Assembly: GCF_900109315.1 (NCBI RefSeq)
Contig: NZ_FOJC01000001.1
Location: 186,001-250,000, forward strand
Direction: 5' to 3'
DNA: 64,000 nucleotides
Origin: [Haemophilus] ducreyi
GTDB taxonomy: Bacteria; Pseudomonadota; Gammaproteobacteria; Enterobacterales; Pasteurellaceae
The stretch's first letter is position 1; every line of letters begins with the position of its first letter. Positions 51,863-62,712 of the stretch are shown piece by piece. The notes under the pieces are model-generated. The model saw nothing but the letters and a program-made list of their open reading frames with translations. It did no database searches and had not been told where the DNA came from. Position numbers and translations under genes: made by a program.

Positions 51863-53380
51863 TTAATGCTTTTTGTGTTTTTGACGTCTGAATAGCCCGA
51901 ACGCCACACAAATAAAACTTAAGCTATAAATCAGCCAATGCCCAAATTGCCCGAAGAGTGTATGACCTTTTGTCGTGGCTATTTCAGCGGTTAGCGTATT
52001 TGTTTCAAACTGAGGAAGTTTTTTAATCACTTTACCATCAAAACCAACAACCGCCGTAATACCAGTATTGGCGGCACGTAATAAAGGTTTACCTAATTCT
52101 AATGCACGCATTCTTGCCATTTGCAAATGCTGCCAAGGGCCGATAGAATCACCAAACCAAGCATCATTAGTAATCGTAACTAAATAATCTGCCTGTTGAG
52201 CCAACTGGTTTTGTTGTAATTGATGGCCAAAAATCACTTCATAGCAAATGGCCATATTAAATTTTCCCTTATTTGTGAATAATGCAGGTTGGATAAAGGG
52301 GCCTTTTGATAAATTAACCGGTAGAATAAACACTTCACGCATCCAATCTAATAATGAACCAAATGGAACATATTCACCAAATGGTACTAAGTGATGCTTG
52401 TTATAACGTAGTGATTGATGGAGTTGATAAGGCTTAGTCTGGTTACCCAAAACTAAAGCACTATTGAATAATTGCTGTTGCTCATTTTCATACAAAGTCC
52501 CAATAATAATTTCTGTATTTTTAGCGGCAGCCATTTTCTGCAACTGATTGAGCAGCGGATTAATTTTTGACTCAAGCGCCGGAATAGCTGATTCTGGTAA
52601 AATGACTACCTCATTTCCAGCCAGTGATGAGTTAATTAGTTGTTGGTAAGTGCGCAATGTATTTTCAAAATGAGCAGGATCCCATTTGAGTTGTTGTTCA
52701 ATATTTGCCTGAATCAGTGCGACTTTAACCGGTGGTTTTTGCTGATCAATTTGCACAAATTGCAGTAAATTTGATGCTAAAGAAAACCCAATAATAACCG
52801 CTATTTTAGTAAAAGTAGCTATTTTTCTAGTTGGATTTTTGACAATATCAACTAAATAACTACTTAATAAGATCACTAAAAAAGTTAACCCTTCAACACC
52901 GAAAATGGGCGCAAGTTGAGCAAAAGGGCTATCAATTTGTGTATAGCCAAATTGTAGCCAAGGAAAACCGGTAAAGACGACACCGCGTAGATATTCAGTA
53001 AATGTAAATAAACTTGCTAATACAAAAGGCGAAATCAACCCAAAGCGCCGTGCAAGGTAGCTAAATAACAGGTTATAAAGCCCAAGATAACTGGCAAGTA
53101 ATAAAACCGCCAAATAACTAACGATTACCGGCACGCCACCGAATTGCGTCATACTGACATTGACCCACTGCACGCCAACACCAAAATAACCGATCGACCA
53201 GGCAAATGTTGCCAACATTGCTGTTTTACGTTCTACAAGCGTGGCTGCCCATATTAAACCTGCTGCAGAAAGATAGGCAACCAACCAAATATCAAAGGGA
53301 GAAAAAGCTAAGCAACCTATAGCACCTAGGCAGAATGACAGGATACAAGCAACGAGAATAGAAGGGTTTACAAGATTCAT
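51863..53380 (-). CDS. lnt: Apolipoprotein N-acyltransferase
   Basis: Adds the third acyl chain to lipoproteins, needed for MetQ, LptE and GlpQ here. From the ATG at 53380 it has 505 residues: N-terminal helices, then a nitrilase domain with the Glu-Lys-Cys triad in LPESAIP, RYNKHHLVPFGEYVP and MAICYEVIF. A TTG at 53443 would overlap corC by 11 bp; the ATG is chosen for family length although its ribosome site is weak. Confidence 0.94.
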   Translation of the reverse strand: MNLVNPSILVACILSFCLGAIGCLAFSPFDIWLVAYLSAAGLIWAATLVERKTAMLATFAWSIGYFGVGVQWVNVSMTQFGGVPVIVSYLAVLLLASYLGLYNLLFSYLARRFGLISPFVLASLFTFTEYLRGVVFTGFPWLQFGYTQIDSPFAQLAPIFGVEGLTFLVILLSSYLVDIVKNPTRKIATFTKIAVIIGFSLASNLLQFVQIDQQKPPVKVALIQANIEQQLKWDPAHFENTLRTYQQLINSSLAGNEVVILPESAIPALESKINPLLNQLQKMAAAKNTEIIIGTLYENEQQQLFNSALVLGNQTKPYQLHQSLRYNKHHLVPFGEYVPFGSLLDWMREVFILPVNLSKGPFIQPALFTNKGKFNMAICYEVIFGHQLQQNQLAQQADYLVTITNDAWFGDSIGPWQHLQMARMRALELGKPLLRAANTGITAVVGFDGKVIKKLPQFETNTLTAEIATTKGHTLFGQFGHWLIYSLSFICVAFGLFRRQKHKKH

Positions 53381-53432
53381 ATTAAAGCATTTCTCAAAAT
53401 GTAAAAGTGACCGCTTAGTTGTACAGTAGGCA

Positions 53433-54323
53433 TTATTCTTCAAGGTCAGTAATCCGTTCCATCTGTTCTAATTGCTCATCAGATACCGTTATGCGTAATT
53501 GAATTAAACGGCGACTATCAGCCGAGGTGACTTTAAAATCAATCCCATGTAGATTGACTTGTTCGCCTCGTTGTGGCAAATGGCTAAACGCCTGCATCAC
53601 TAAGCCACCAATTGTATCTACTTCTTCATCTACAAAATCAGTCGCAAATACAGCATTAAATTTTTCAATATCAGTTAAAGCGGATACTGCATAAGTATGG
53701 CGAGAGAGTTGGCGGATTGGTTCGATTTCTTCTTCATCAAATTCATCTTCAATATCCCCAACAATCTGTTCTAAAATATCTTCAATAGTTACCAGACCAG
53801 ACACCGCTCCAAATTCATCTACCACGATCGCCATATGAAACCGCTCAGAACGGAATTCCTTTAGCATTCTATCTACCCGTTTACTTTCAGGCACAATGAC
53901 CGCAGGGCGAAGCATTTTTTGCATATCAAAGGGGGCTGAGTCAGAACGTAAATATTTCAACAGATCTTTAGCCAGTAACATTCCTTGAATATTATCTTTA
54001 CCATCATCGAGAATAACGGGAAAACGCGAGTGAGCTGATTCAATAATCAGATCAACACAAGCTTCAAGCGGTAAATTTGCATCAATATAAACAATTTGCG
54101 GACGCGGAATCATAATATCACGCACACGCAATTCAGAAATTTCCATTACGCCTTCCATCATCTCTTTTGTATCATTATCAATTAATTCGTTTTCTAATGA
54201 ATCACGGATAACTTCTACTAAATCTTCACGATTTTTCGGTTCAGATTGGAATAAGCAACTAAATAGCGATTGTAAAAAAGACTTTTTTTCAGATGTTGTT
54301 ATGTTTGGCAGTTCTTCACTCAT
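53433..54323 (-). CDS. corC: CorC/YbeX-family CBS-domain protein
   Basis: A 296-residue cytoplasmic protein with a CBS pair (about 65-190: [43 protein letters not shown] in segments) and a C-terminal CorC/HlyC transporter-associated domain. It has been linked to cobalt/magnesium handling and to ribosome maturation. It lies just before lnt, as in Escherichia coli. Confidence 0.94.
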   Translation of the reverse strand: MSEELPNITTSEKKSFLQSLFSCLFQSEPKNREDLVEVIRDSLENELIDNDTKEMMEGVMEISELRVRDIMIPRPQIVYIDANLPLEACVDLIIESAHSRFPVILDDGKDNIQGMLLAKDLLKYLRSDSAPFDMQKMLRPAVIVPESKRVDRMLKEFRSERFHMAIVVDEFGAVSGLVTIEDILEQIVGDIEDEFDEEEIEPIRQLSRHTYAVSALTDIEKFNAVFATDFVDEEVDTIGGLVMQAFSHLPQRGEQVNLHGIDFKVTSADSRRLIQLRITVSDEQLEQMERITDLEE

Positions 54324-54527
54324 TATTAAGTTCTCTTAATATTTTTTAATTTATTTTTATAACTATTTATTCAACAGCTTAAATATGTTTAGCATAGCAT
54401 AATATAGCTGCTTCGCATATTCTTTGCCGAATGGTATAACAAATGTTGATAATCTCTCTTTTTGGTTATTTTTTATTACCAGATGTTATTCAATTTTTGA
54501 AGTTCTTCACATTTTTGCAAGACAAAA

Positions 54528-54543
54528 TGTGCGTAATGTCACA
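54528..54543 (+). promoter_or_regulatory. CRP site before glpFK
   Basis: TGTGC-GTAATG-TCACA matches the CRP consensus TGTGA-N6-TCACA in 9 of 10 core positions. A TATATA about 40 bp downstream could be the -10. The rest of the 367-bp gap (54324-54690) is AT-rich with nothing else recognised. Confidence 0.75.
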
Positions 54544-54690
54544 AATCTAGACATTCTCATTTGCTAAAAATGAGCGTTTTTATATAGTGCAGCGCGAAAA
54601 CGATTGCTTTTTCAAATATTCATTAATGCAAAGGTAAGGTGAAATTGATTAAGCTGAATTTGGCTTAAAATTATCCAAGGGGAACTATAT

Positions 54691-55473
54691 ATGCAAAATA
54701 CCTTAAAGGGCGCCTGTATCGCAGAATGTATCGGTACTGGATTACTGATTTTCTTTGGCGTAGGTTGTGTAGCAGCCGCACAATTAGCCGGTGCAACATT
54801 AGGATTATGGGAAATTTCTATTATCTGGGGTATTGGTGTTGCACTAGCAGTATATGCTACAGCCGGTGTTTCAGGTGCACATTTAAATCCCGCAGTAACG
54901 ATCGCATTGTGGAAATTTGCTTGTTTTGATGGCAAAAAAGTCCTGCCTTATATTATTGCACAATGTTTAGGTGCTTTTTTAGCTGCGGCACTTGTTTATT
55001 TTCTATATAAAGATCTCTTTGTAGTAGCAGAAACAGCTAAAAATATTGTACGTGGTGAAAGTGTTGGTTTTGCTAGCGTATTTTCAACTTACCCAAATCC
55101 AAATATCAGTGTATTGCAAGCGTTCTTTGTAGAAACAGTGATCACAATGGTATTAATGGGCTTAATTCTAGCGTTAACTGATGACGGTAACGGATTACCG
55201 AAAGGTCCAATAGCGCCCTTTTTAATTGGCTTATTAATTGCCACCTTAGGGGGGGCTTTTGGTCCACTGACTGGTTTTGCGATGAATCCAGCGCGTGATT
55301 TCGGCCCTAAAGTATTTGCATTCCTAGCTGGTTGGGGCGAGGTGGCGTTTACCGGTGCGCGTGAAATTCCTTATTTTATCGTACCCATTTTTGCACCAAT
55401 TATCGGCGCATTACTTGGTGCATGGGGCTATCAGCGTTTCATTGGTAAAAATTTACCATGTAATTGCAAATAG
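54691..55473 (+). CDS. glpF: Glycerol facilitator GlpF
   Basis: Aquaglyceroporin of 260 residues with six helices and two half-helix NPA-type motifs, SGAHLNPAVT and GFAMNPARDFG; the Asp after the second NPAR marks a glycerol channel. AAGGGGA precedes the ATG. glpK follows, so glycerol entry and phosphorylation are cotranscribed. Confidence 0.96.
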   Translation: MQNTLKGACIAECIGTGLLIFFGVGCVAAAQLAGATLGLWEISIIWGIGVALAVYATAGVSGAHLNPAVTIALWKFACFDGKKVLPYIIAQCLGAFLAAALVYFLYKDLFVVAETAKNIVRGESVGFASVFSTYPNPNISVLQAFFVETVITMVLMGLILALTDDGNGLPKGPIAPFLIGLLIATLGGAFGPLTGFAMNPARDFGPKVFAFLAGWGEVAFTGAREIPYFIVPIFAPIIGALLGAWGYQRFIGKNLPCNCK

Positions 55474-57024
<1,551 letters not shown>

Positions 57025-57031
57025 TGCTTAA

Positions 57032-57074
57032 AAGCGGTCTAAATTAGACATAAATTGACTAAATTAGACCGCTT
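57032..57074 (+). terminator. USS-dyad after glpK
   Basis: AAGCGGTCTAA (57032-57042) pairs with TTAGACCGCTT (57064-57074); each arm holds the AAGCGGTC core. CTAAATTAGAC is also directly repeated at 57039 and 57059. It precedes a second, stronger terminator. Confidence 0.7.
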
Positions 57075-57090
57075 ACTCAATAACAATAAA

Positions 57091-57117
57091 AAAGGGCTTC
57101 ACATCAAGCCCTTTTAT
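57091..57117. terminator. Bidirectional terminator between glpK and lon
   Basis: AAAGGGCTT (57091-57099), loop CACATC, AAGCCCTTT (57106-57114), with A-run before and T-run after, between convergent genes. Confidence 0.9.
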
Positions 57118-57132
57118 TTATATTAGTAAATA

Positions 57133-59541
57133 TTATTGAATAGCTGTTTTTGAACGCGTTTTTCTTACTTTAATACCCGCAGATTTTGCCGGCATAATTT
57201 CAATGCCCGCAGGCGGATTTTCTAACGCAATGGCTAACACCTCATCAATAGTTTCAACGGCATGAATCATTAATGAATTTTTCGCATTTGCTGGAATCTC
57301 CTCAAGATCTTTTTCATTATCTTTAGGAATAATAACGGTAGTAATGCCACCACGATGCGCCGCCAGCAATTTTTCTTTCAAGCCACCAATCGGCAATACT
57401 TTACCACGCAAGCTAATTTCACCCGTCATTGCCACAGTGGCACGCACCGGATTACCCGTTAGGCTAGAGATTAATGCAGTACACATCGCAATACCGGCAC
57501 TAGGACCATCTTTTGGTGTTGCACCATCAGGCACGTGAATATGGATATCCCGTTTTTCGTGAAAGTTTTCAGCAATACCCAATTTCTTTGCCCTAGCACG
57601 AACGACCATCATTGCTGCTTGAATCGACTCTTTCATCACGTCACCAAGCGACCCCGTATAAGATAATTTCCCTTTACCGGCCACAGAAGCGGTTTCAATA
57701 GTCAGTAAATCACCGCCTACCTCAGTCCACGCTAATCCCGTGACTTCACCAACACGATTTTGAGTATCCATTTTACCGTAGTCAAAACGTTTTACGCCCA
57801 AATAGTCTTGAATGTTCTTATCAGTAACGGTAATTTTTTTAGTCTTATTATCTAAGATTAATGCTTTCACAGCTTTACGACAAATTTTAGCAATTTCACG
57901 CTCTAAAGCACGAACACCAGCTTCACGCGTGTAATAACGGATAATACTTAAAATAGCACTTTCTTTAATCTGTAATTCACCCGCTTTAAGCCCGTTATTT
58001 TCTTGTTGTTTTGCGATTAACTGTTCTTGGGCAATATGCATTTTTTCATCTTCAGTATAGCCAGAAAGACGAATAACCTCCATCCGATCCAATAACGCCG
58101 GTGGAATATTCATTGAATTTGATGTTGCCACAAACATGACATCAGATAAATCATAATCAACTTCGAGATAATGATCATTAAAAGTATTATTTTGCTCCGG
58201 ATCTAATACTTCAAGTAAGGCAGAAGCGGGATCTCCACGCATATCTTGCGCCATTTTATCGATCTCATCGAGCAAGAATAGCGGGTTTTTAACCCCCACT
58301 TTTGCCATTTTCATCATCAACTGACCAGGCATAGAACCAATATAAGTACGACGATGACCACGGATTTCTGCTTCATCACGAACACCACCTAATGCCATAC
58401 GTACATATTTACGCCCTGTTGCATTTGCAATTGATTTACCTAAAGACGTTTTACCCACCCCAGGTGGCCCGACTAAGCATAAAATTGGCCCTTTCAATTT
58501 ATTTAAACGGCTCTGCACCGCCAAATATTCAACAATACGTTCTTTAACACGCTCTAAACCATAATGATCTTTATCTAAAACCGCTTGCGCTTGTGGTAAA
58601 TCTTTCTTAACTGCCGACTTTTTATGCCAAGGAATTTGTAAAACCCAATCAATATAACTTCTTACTACCGTCGCTTCAGAAGAGCTTTGTGGCATCGCGT
58701 TTAATTTTTTGAATTCTGAATCTAATTTTTCTTTTACTGCAACAGGTAATTTAGTAGCATCAATTTTATCTTTAAGTTTATCTAATTCACTTTGCTCCGC
58801 ATCCTCACCATCATTTAATTCTTTTTGAATCGCTTTAATTTGCTCATTCAAATAATAATCACGTTGGTTTTTCTCCATTTGCTGCTTGACGCGATTACGA
58901 ATCCGATTTTCCGTTTCAAGCGAATCTATTTCCGTTGCCATTGCAATTAATAATGCTTCAAAACGAGTAATTAAATTAGTTTCTTCTAACCACGCTTGTT
59001 TACTTTTTACTGGAGCGATCAAATTTGACGAAATAGTATCCGCTAAGCGTTCTGCGGAAGAAATTTTTTGTAATTTTGGTAAAATTTCAGCAGGAATTTT
59101 CTTATTATTTTTAACGTAGTTTTCAAACTCATTGGTCGTAAGTTTAGCGATAGCGGTTAATTCTTCATTATTTTTAGTGGTTTTAGACAATAATGGTTGC
59201 ACCACCGCCCATAAACCATTTTCATCATCGTGAATCTGCTCAATTTTGGCACGTTGTTGCCCTTCCACTAGCACTTTAACCGTCCCATCAGGCAGGTTTA
59301 GCATTTGAATAATATTCGCAATAATACCAACGTGGTGAACATCATCAGTAGATGGATCTTCCTTATTAGGATCTTGCTGAGTCACTAGAAAGAGTTGCTT
59401 ATTTGAATCCATTGCTAGATGCAGTGCTTGGATTGATTTTTCACGGCCTACAAATAGAGGCATTACCATATAAGGAAACACCACTACATCACGTAGCGGC
59501 AAGAGCGGTAATGCAATAGATTTTTTAGTTCTTTGAGCCAT
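57133..59541 (-). CDS. lon: ATP-dependent protease Lon
   Basis: Soluble AAA+ protease for damaged and regulatory proteins. The 802 residues have an N-terminal substrate domain (LPLRDVVVFPYMVMPLFVG in segments), coiled coil around 215-270, Walker A GPPGVGKTS near 360, LLDEIDKM, and the Ser-Lys dyad in PKDGPSAGIAM (about 679) and GGLKEKLLAAHRG. A heat-shock promoter lies 60 bp upstream. Confidence 0.98.
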   Translation of the reverse strand: MAQRTKKSIALPLLPLRDVVVFPYMVMPLFVGREKSIQALHLAMDSNKQLFLVTQQDPNKEDPSTDDVHHVGIIANIIQMLNLPDGTVKVLVEGQQRAKIEQIHDDENGLWAVVQPLLSKTTKNNEELTAIAKLTTNEFENYVKNNKKIPAEILPKLQKISSAERLADTISSNLIAPVKSKQAWLEETNLITRFEALLIAMATEIDSLETENRIRNRVKQQMEKNQRDYYLNEQIKAIQKELNDGEDAEQSELDKLKDKIDATKLPVAVKEKLDSEFKKLNAMPQSSSEATVVRSYIDWVLQIPWHKKSAVKKDLPQAQAVLDKDHYGLERVKERIVEYLAVQSRLNKLKGPILCLVGPPGVGKTSLGKSIANATGRKYVRMALGGVRDEAEIRGHRRTYIGSMPGQLMMKMAKVGVKNPLFLLDEIDKMAQDMRGDPASALLEVLDPEQNNTFNDHYLEVDYDLSDVMFVATSNSMNIPPALLDRMEVIRLSGYTEDEKMHIAQEQLIAKQQENNGLKAGELQIKESAILSIIRYYTREAGVRALEREIAKICRKAVKALILDNKTKKITVTDKNIQDYLGVKRFDYGKMDTQNRVGEVTGLAWTEVGGDLLTIETASVAGKGKLSYTGSLGDVMKESIQAAMMVVRARAKKLGIAENFHEKRDIHIHVPDGATPKDGPSAGIAMCTALISSLTGNPVRATVAMTGEISLRGKVLPIGGLKEKLLAAHRGGITTVIIPKDNEKDLEEIPANAKNSLMIHAVETIDEVLAIALENPPAGIEIMPAKSAGIKVRKTRSKTAIQ

Positions 59542-59600
59542 ATTTCTTTAAATTTCCTATTTATTTTTTATTAAATTAGTTTCAAAAAGTTAATTTATCC

Positions 59601-59629
59601 ATTATGGGGGTGAAATTTGGAAAAACAAG
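59601..59629 (-). promoter_or_regulatory. Sigma-32 (heat-shock) promoter of lon
   Basis: On the minus strand CTTGTTT (-35; 59623-59629), 13 bases, then CCCCATAAT (-10; 59601-59609). This matches the RpoH consensus CTTGAAA-N13-17-CCCCATNT well, and lies 60 bp before the lon start. Confidence 0.8.
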
Positions 59630-59734
59630 CAGAAATTTGATTAAAATTAAAAAATAGGGAAACAAATATAAATTTATTTCCCTATCCTATAGTAATGACT
59701 AACTAATTTTAAATATAGCGATCAATTTTTCTCT

Positions 59735-61180
59735 TTATTTACCATAATGGTCTTCTAATTTGGCTTTATGTTTGCCTTCTTCAACCATCACAATAAACAT
59801 CAATAACACAGCTAAGATACCGCCTGTAATCATTACATAGAAACCGCCATCCCAGCCATAGTATTCCGCAGCCCAACCAACAACCGCTGATGCAGAAACC
59901 GTACCGCCTAAATAACCAAATAACCCCGTGAAGCCTGCTGAAGTACCGGCTGCTTTTTTGGGTGCTAATTCAAGGGCGTGTAAACCGATTAACATTACTG
60001 GGCCATAGATTAAGAAACCAACAGTAGTCATTAAAATGAAGTCCATTAATTGATATGGATTATCATAGAAAGGACGACCGGCATATTGTGTTAATTCTGC
60101 TTCAGGTGTAGCCGGATTTTTCCACAATGCAATTACCGCGATAGTCGTTAAAATCATGAAAATAAAACCAGTCACACCACGTTTACCTTTGAACACTTTA
60201 TCAGATATCCAACCGCATAATAAAGTACCAGGAATAGCAGCTAATTCATAAATTGTATAAGCCCAAGCGGTCCCTTTTATATTGAAATGTTTCACTTCAC
60301 CTAAATAAACAGGAGACCATTTCAAAATACCGTAACGAATTAAATAGACAAACACATTAGCAATAGCGATATACCACAATAATTTATTTTTTAATACGTA
60401 ATTAACAAAAATCTCTTTAGTGGTTAAATCTTGCTCAGCGGTTTTTTCATCATAATCATCTGGGTAATCGTTTTTCCATTTTTCGATTGGCGGCAAGCCA
60501 CAAGATTGCGGCGTATCTTTCATCACCAAATATACAGGAATAGCGGCAATCATTGCAGCAATACCCGGATAATAGAGCGCTTGTTGCCATACATCTTTCG
60601 CCGTTGCATGTTCACCAGTATTACTAAAATAAATTGCACTTGCTAATAGCACCATCGCACCCGGCACCATACCACCGACATTATGTGCACAATTCCAAAT
60701 CGACACAATAGTACCGCGTTCAGATTTAGACCACCAATGCACCATAGTCCGACCGCATGGAGGCCAACCCATACCTTGGAACCAACCATTTAAGAAAATC
60801 ATAATGAACATTACCGCAATGCCTGAAGTTGCCCAAGGCATTAATCCCATCATGGTCATACATAAGCCAGAAAGTAACAAACCAAACGGCAAAAATACTT
60901 TTGGATTAGAACGGTCTGACATACCCGCCATCACAAATTTTGATAAACCATATGCTAAACCGGCACCGGTTCCGATAATACCAAGTTCAGCTTTATTATA
61001 AAGACCGGCCTCAATCAGCCCTTTTTGTGCTAAATCGAAATTAGCGCGTACAAAATAATAAGCGGCATAGCCAAAGAAAATACCCGCAAAAACTTGCCAA
61101 CGTAAGAATTTATATCTTGCATCTATTTTATTTGCGGGTAATTCCGCAATATGAGGGGCTGGTTTAAATGGACCAAACAT
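59735..61180 (-). CDS. glpT: Glycerol-3-phosphate antiporter GlpT
   Basis: MFS transporter that exchanges sn-glycerol-3-phosphate for phosphate. The ATG at 61180 gives 481 residues starting [15 protein letters not shown], matching the family start FKPAPH; GGAG lies 9 bases upstream. Family segments [21 protein letters not shown] (in two pieces) and the substrate-binding Arg/His region [14 protein letters not shown] are present. glpQ is upstream on the same strand. Confidence 0.96.
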   Translation of the reverse strand: MFGPFKPAPHIAELPANKIDARYKFLRWQVFAGIFFGYAAYYFVRANFDLAQKGLIEAGLYNKAELGIIGTGAGLAYGLSKFVMAGMSDRSNPKVFLPFGLLLSGLCMTMMGLMPWATSGIAVMFIMIFLNGWFQGMGWPPCGRTMVHWWSKSERGTIVSIWNCAHNVGGMVPGAMVLLASAIYFSNTGEHATAKDVWQQALYYPGIAAMIAAIPVYLVMKDTPQSCGLPPIEKWKNDYPDDYDEKTAEQDLTTKEIFVNYVLKNKLLWYIAIANVFVYLIRYGILKWSPVYLGEVKHFNIKGTAWAYTIYELAAIPGTLLCGWISDKVFKGKRGVTGFIFMILTTIAVIALWKNPATPEAELTQYAGRPFYDNPYQLMDFILMTTVGFLIYGPVMLIGLHALELAPKKAAGTSAGFTGLFGYLGGTVSASAVVGWAAEYYGWDGGFYVMITGGILAVLLMFIVMVEEGKHKAKLEDHYGK

Positions 61181-61281
61181 ATAATAATACTCCAATATGT
61201 TATTGTATATTTAAGAAAAAGTTCGATATTTGAATAACTTAACCACATAATAAAAAAGACATACCACCCACTTTTATTAAT

Positions 61282-61297
61282 GGCGAAATAACTCACA
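61282..61297 (-). promoter_or_regulatory. Possible CRP site before glpT
   Basis: On the minus strand TGTGA-GTTATT-TCGCC, 8 of 10 core matches, about 100 bp before glpT. Weaker than the glpF and glpQ sites. Confidence 0.4.
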
Positions 61298-61392
61298 TTT
61301 TTATGCATTATTTAACATTTTCAAGCTAAAAATGTTAGCGTTTTTAAAAGTAGCAATATTTCTTATGAACTATGCTGAAAGATTATTTTAAA

Positions 61393-62478
61393 TTATTTAT
61401 GCATTTTTAAAAACTGCACACCCGTATCTGGGAAGTCAGTAAAAATACCTGTTGCACCAGATTTATTTAATAACGCATCATACATTTCATTCACATCACC
61501 AAAGAAATCAGGCAATGCATCTTTACGGACAGTGTATGGATGAAGCTCCATTTTATATTTCGCTAATTCTTTAACAAGCGGTGTAAATTTTACATCACCT
61601 GGTTTAGACGCTTTATCATCCACTAACATATACCAACCAGGCCCAACACCATCAGCATATTTTGCCACTTCTGCCATAGCGCCATCTTTAAACATCCAAT
61701 CATAGTTGTAATTAACCCATTTACCGCTAGCATTTTTTTCTTCAGTTTCATGCCAGTCTGTGTAAGCAATTAATTGCACCAATTTCAGATCCATATTCAT
61801 TTTTGGCAATAATTCAGTTTTAATCCGTTTTAACTCATTAAAATCGAATGTTTGTAAATAAACCCGATCGCTTTTTTTATCGTAACCATATTTTTTCAAT
61901 ACCTTTAAGGTTTCTAAAGCGATATCTTTACCTTCTTGGTGATGTAACCAAGGTGCTTTAATTTCCGGATAAATACCAATTTTTCTACCAGTCGATTTTT
62001 CTAAACCTTGAATAAATTCAATTTCATCTTCAAACGTATGAATACGGAAATGCGATTTCCACATAGGGAAACGGTTTGGATAAACTTGCACTTGTTCGCC
62101 TTTTTCCGTTTTGAAGTTTTCAGTCATTTCTAATGTTTGAATTTCAGCTAACGTAAAGTCAGCAACATAGTAACGACCATCTTTACGCGCACGTTTTGGG
62201 AATTTTTTCGCCACATCAGTTAAACCATCTAAAAAATGGTCATGAATCACGATTAAACGATTATCTTTTGTCATTGCAAGATCTTGTTCTAAATAGTCCG
62301 CTTGTTGAGCAAAAGCCAAAGCTTTAGATTCGAGGGTATGTTCAGGTAAGTAACCACTAGCACCACGATGCGCGATAATAATTTTGTCTGATTTAGCCAT
62401 TTCAGCTGACTGATAAGTGGTACAAGCAGTAAGTATAGTTCCGGCAATTAAAGTGATTGCTAATATTCTTATTTTCAT
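61393..62478 (-). CDS. glpQ: Glycerophosphodiester phosphodiesterase lipoprotein (protein D-like)
   Basis: Hydrolyses glycerophosphodiesters to glycerol-3-phosphate at the cell envelope. The 361 residues have a lipobox GTILTAC (Cys at about 19) and the GDPD catalytic segments IIAHRGASGYLPEHT and VIHDHFLDG, with EIKAPWLH. Haemophilus influenzae protein D is the surface-exposed homologue. With glpT, glpF and glpK nearby it feeds glycerol-3-phosphate into phospholipid use. Confidence 0.96.
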   Translation of the reverse strand: MKIRILAITLIAGTILTACTTYQSAEMAKSDKIIIAHRGASGYLPEHTLESKALAFAQQADYLEQDLAMTKDNRLIVIHDHFLDGLTDVAKKFPKRARKDGRYYVADFTLAEIQTLEMTENFKTEKGEQVQVYPNRFPMWKSHFRIHTFEDEIEFIQGLEKSTGRKIGIYPEIKAPWLHHQEGKDIALETLKVLKKYGYDKKSDRVYLQTFDFNELKRIKTELLPKMNMDLKLVQLIAYTDWHETEEKNASGKWVNYNYDWMFKDGAMAEVAKYADGVGPGWYMLVDDKASKPGDVKFTPLVKELAKYKMELHPYTVRKDALPDFFGDVNEMYDALLNKSGATGIFTDFPDTGVQFLKMHK

Positions 62479-62573
62479 ATTTCCTCCTTATTGAATAAGA
62501 TAACTATTTGTTTTCAAAGAATATCGTAAGCATAGCGTAATTGTTAAAATCGCCAAGTAAATTTCTTCAAAAA

Positions 62574-62589
62574 TGTGATCAATACCACA
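62574..62589. promoter_or_regulatory. CRP site in the glpQ-tpsB gap
   Basis: TGTGA-TCAATA-CCACA matches the CRP consensus in 9 of 10 core positions. It lies 96 bp before glpQ on one side and about 80-125 bp before the TpsB gene on the other, so it could serve either; glpQ is the more likely target. Confidence 0.7.
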
Positions 62590-62712
62590 AATATTTGTTA
62601 AAACGGTTTATTTTATGGATAAAATCAGAAATTTTTTATGTAAACTGTGTACTTTTAAGGTAAATTAATGTATGTTTTCGGCTCGATTTTATTCAGTGAG
62701 AACTTTACAAAT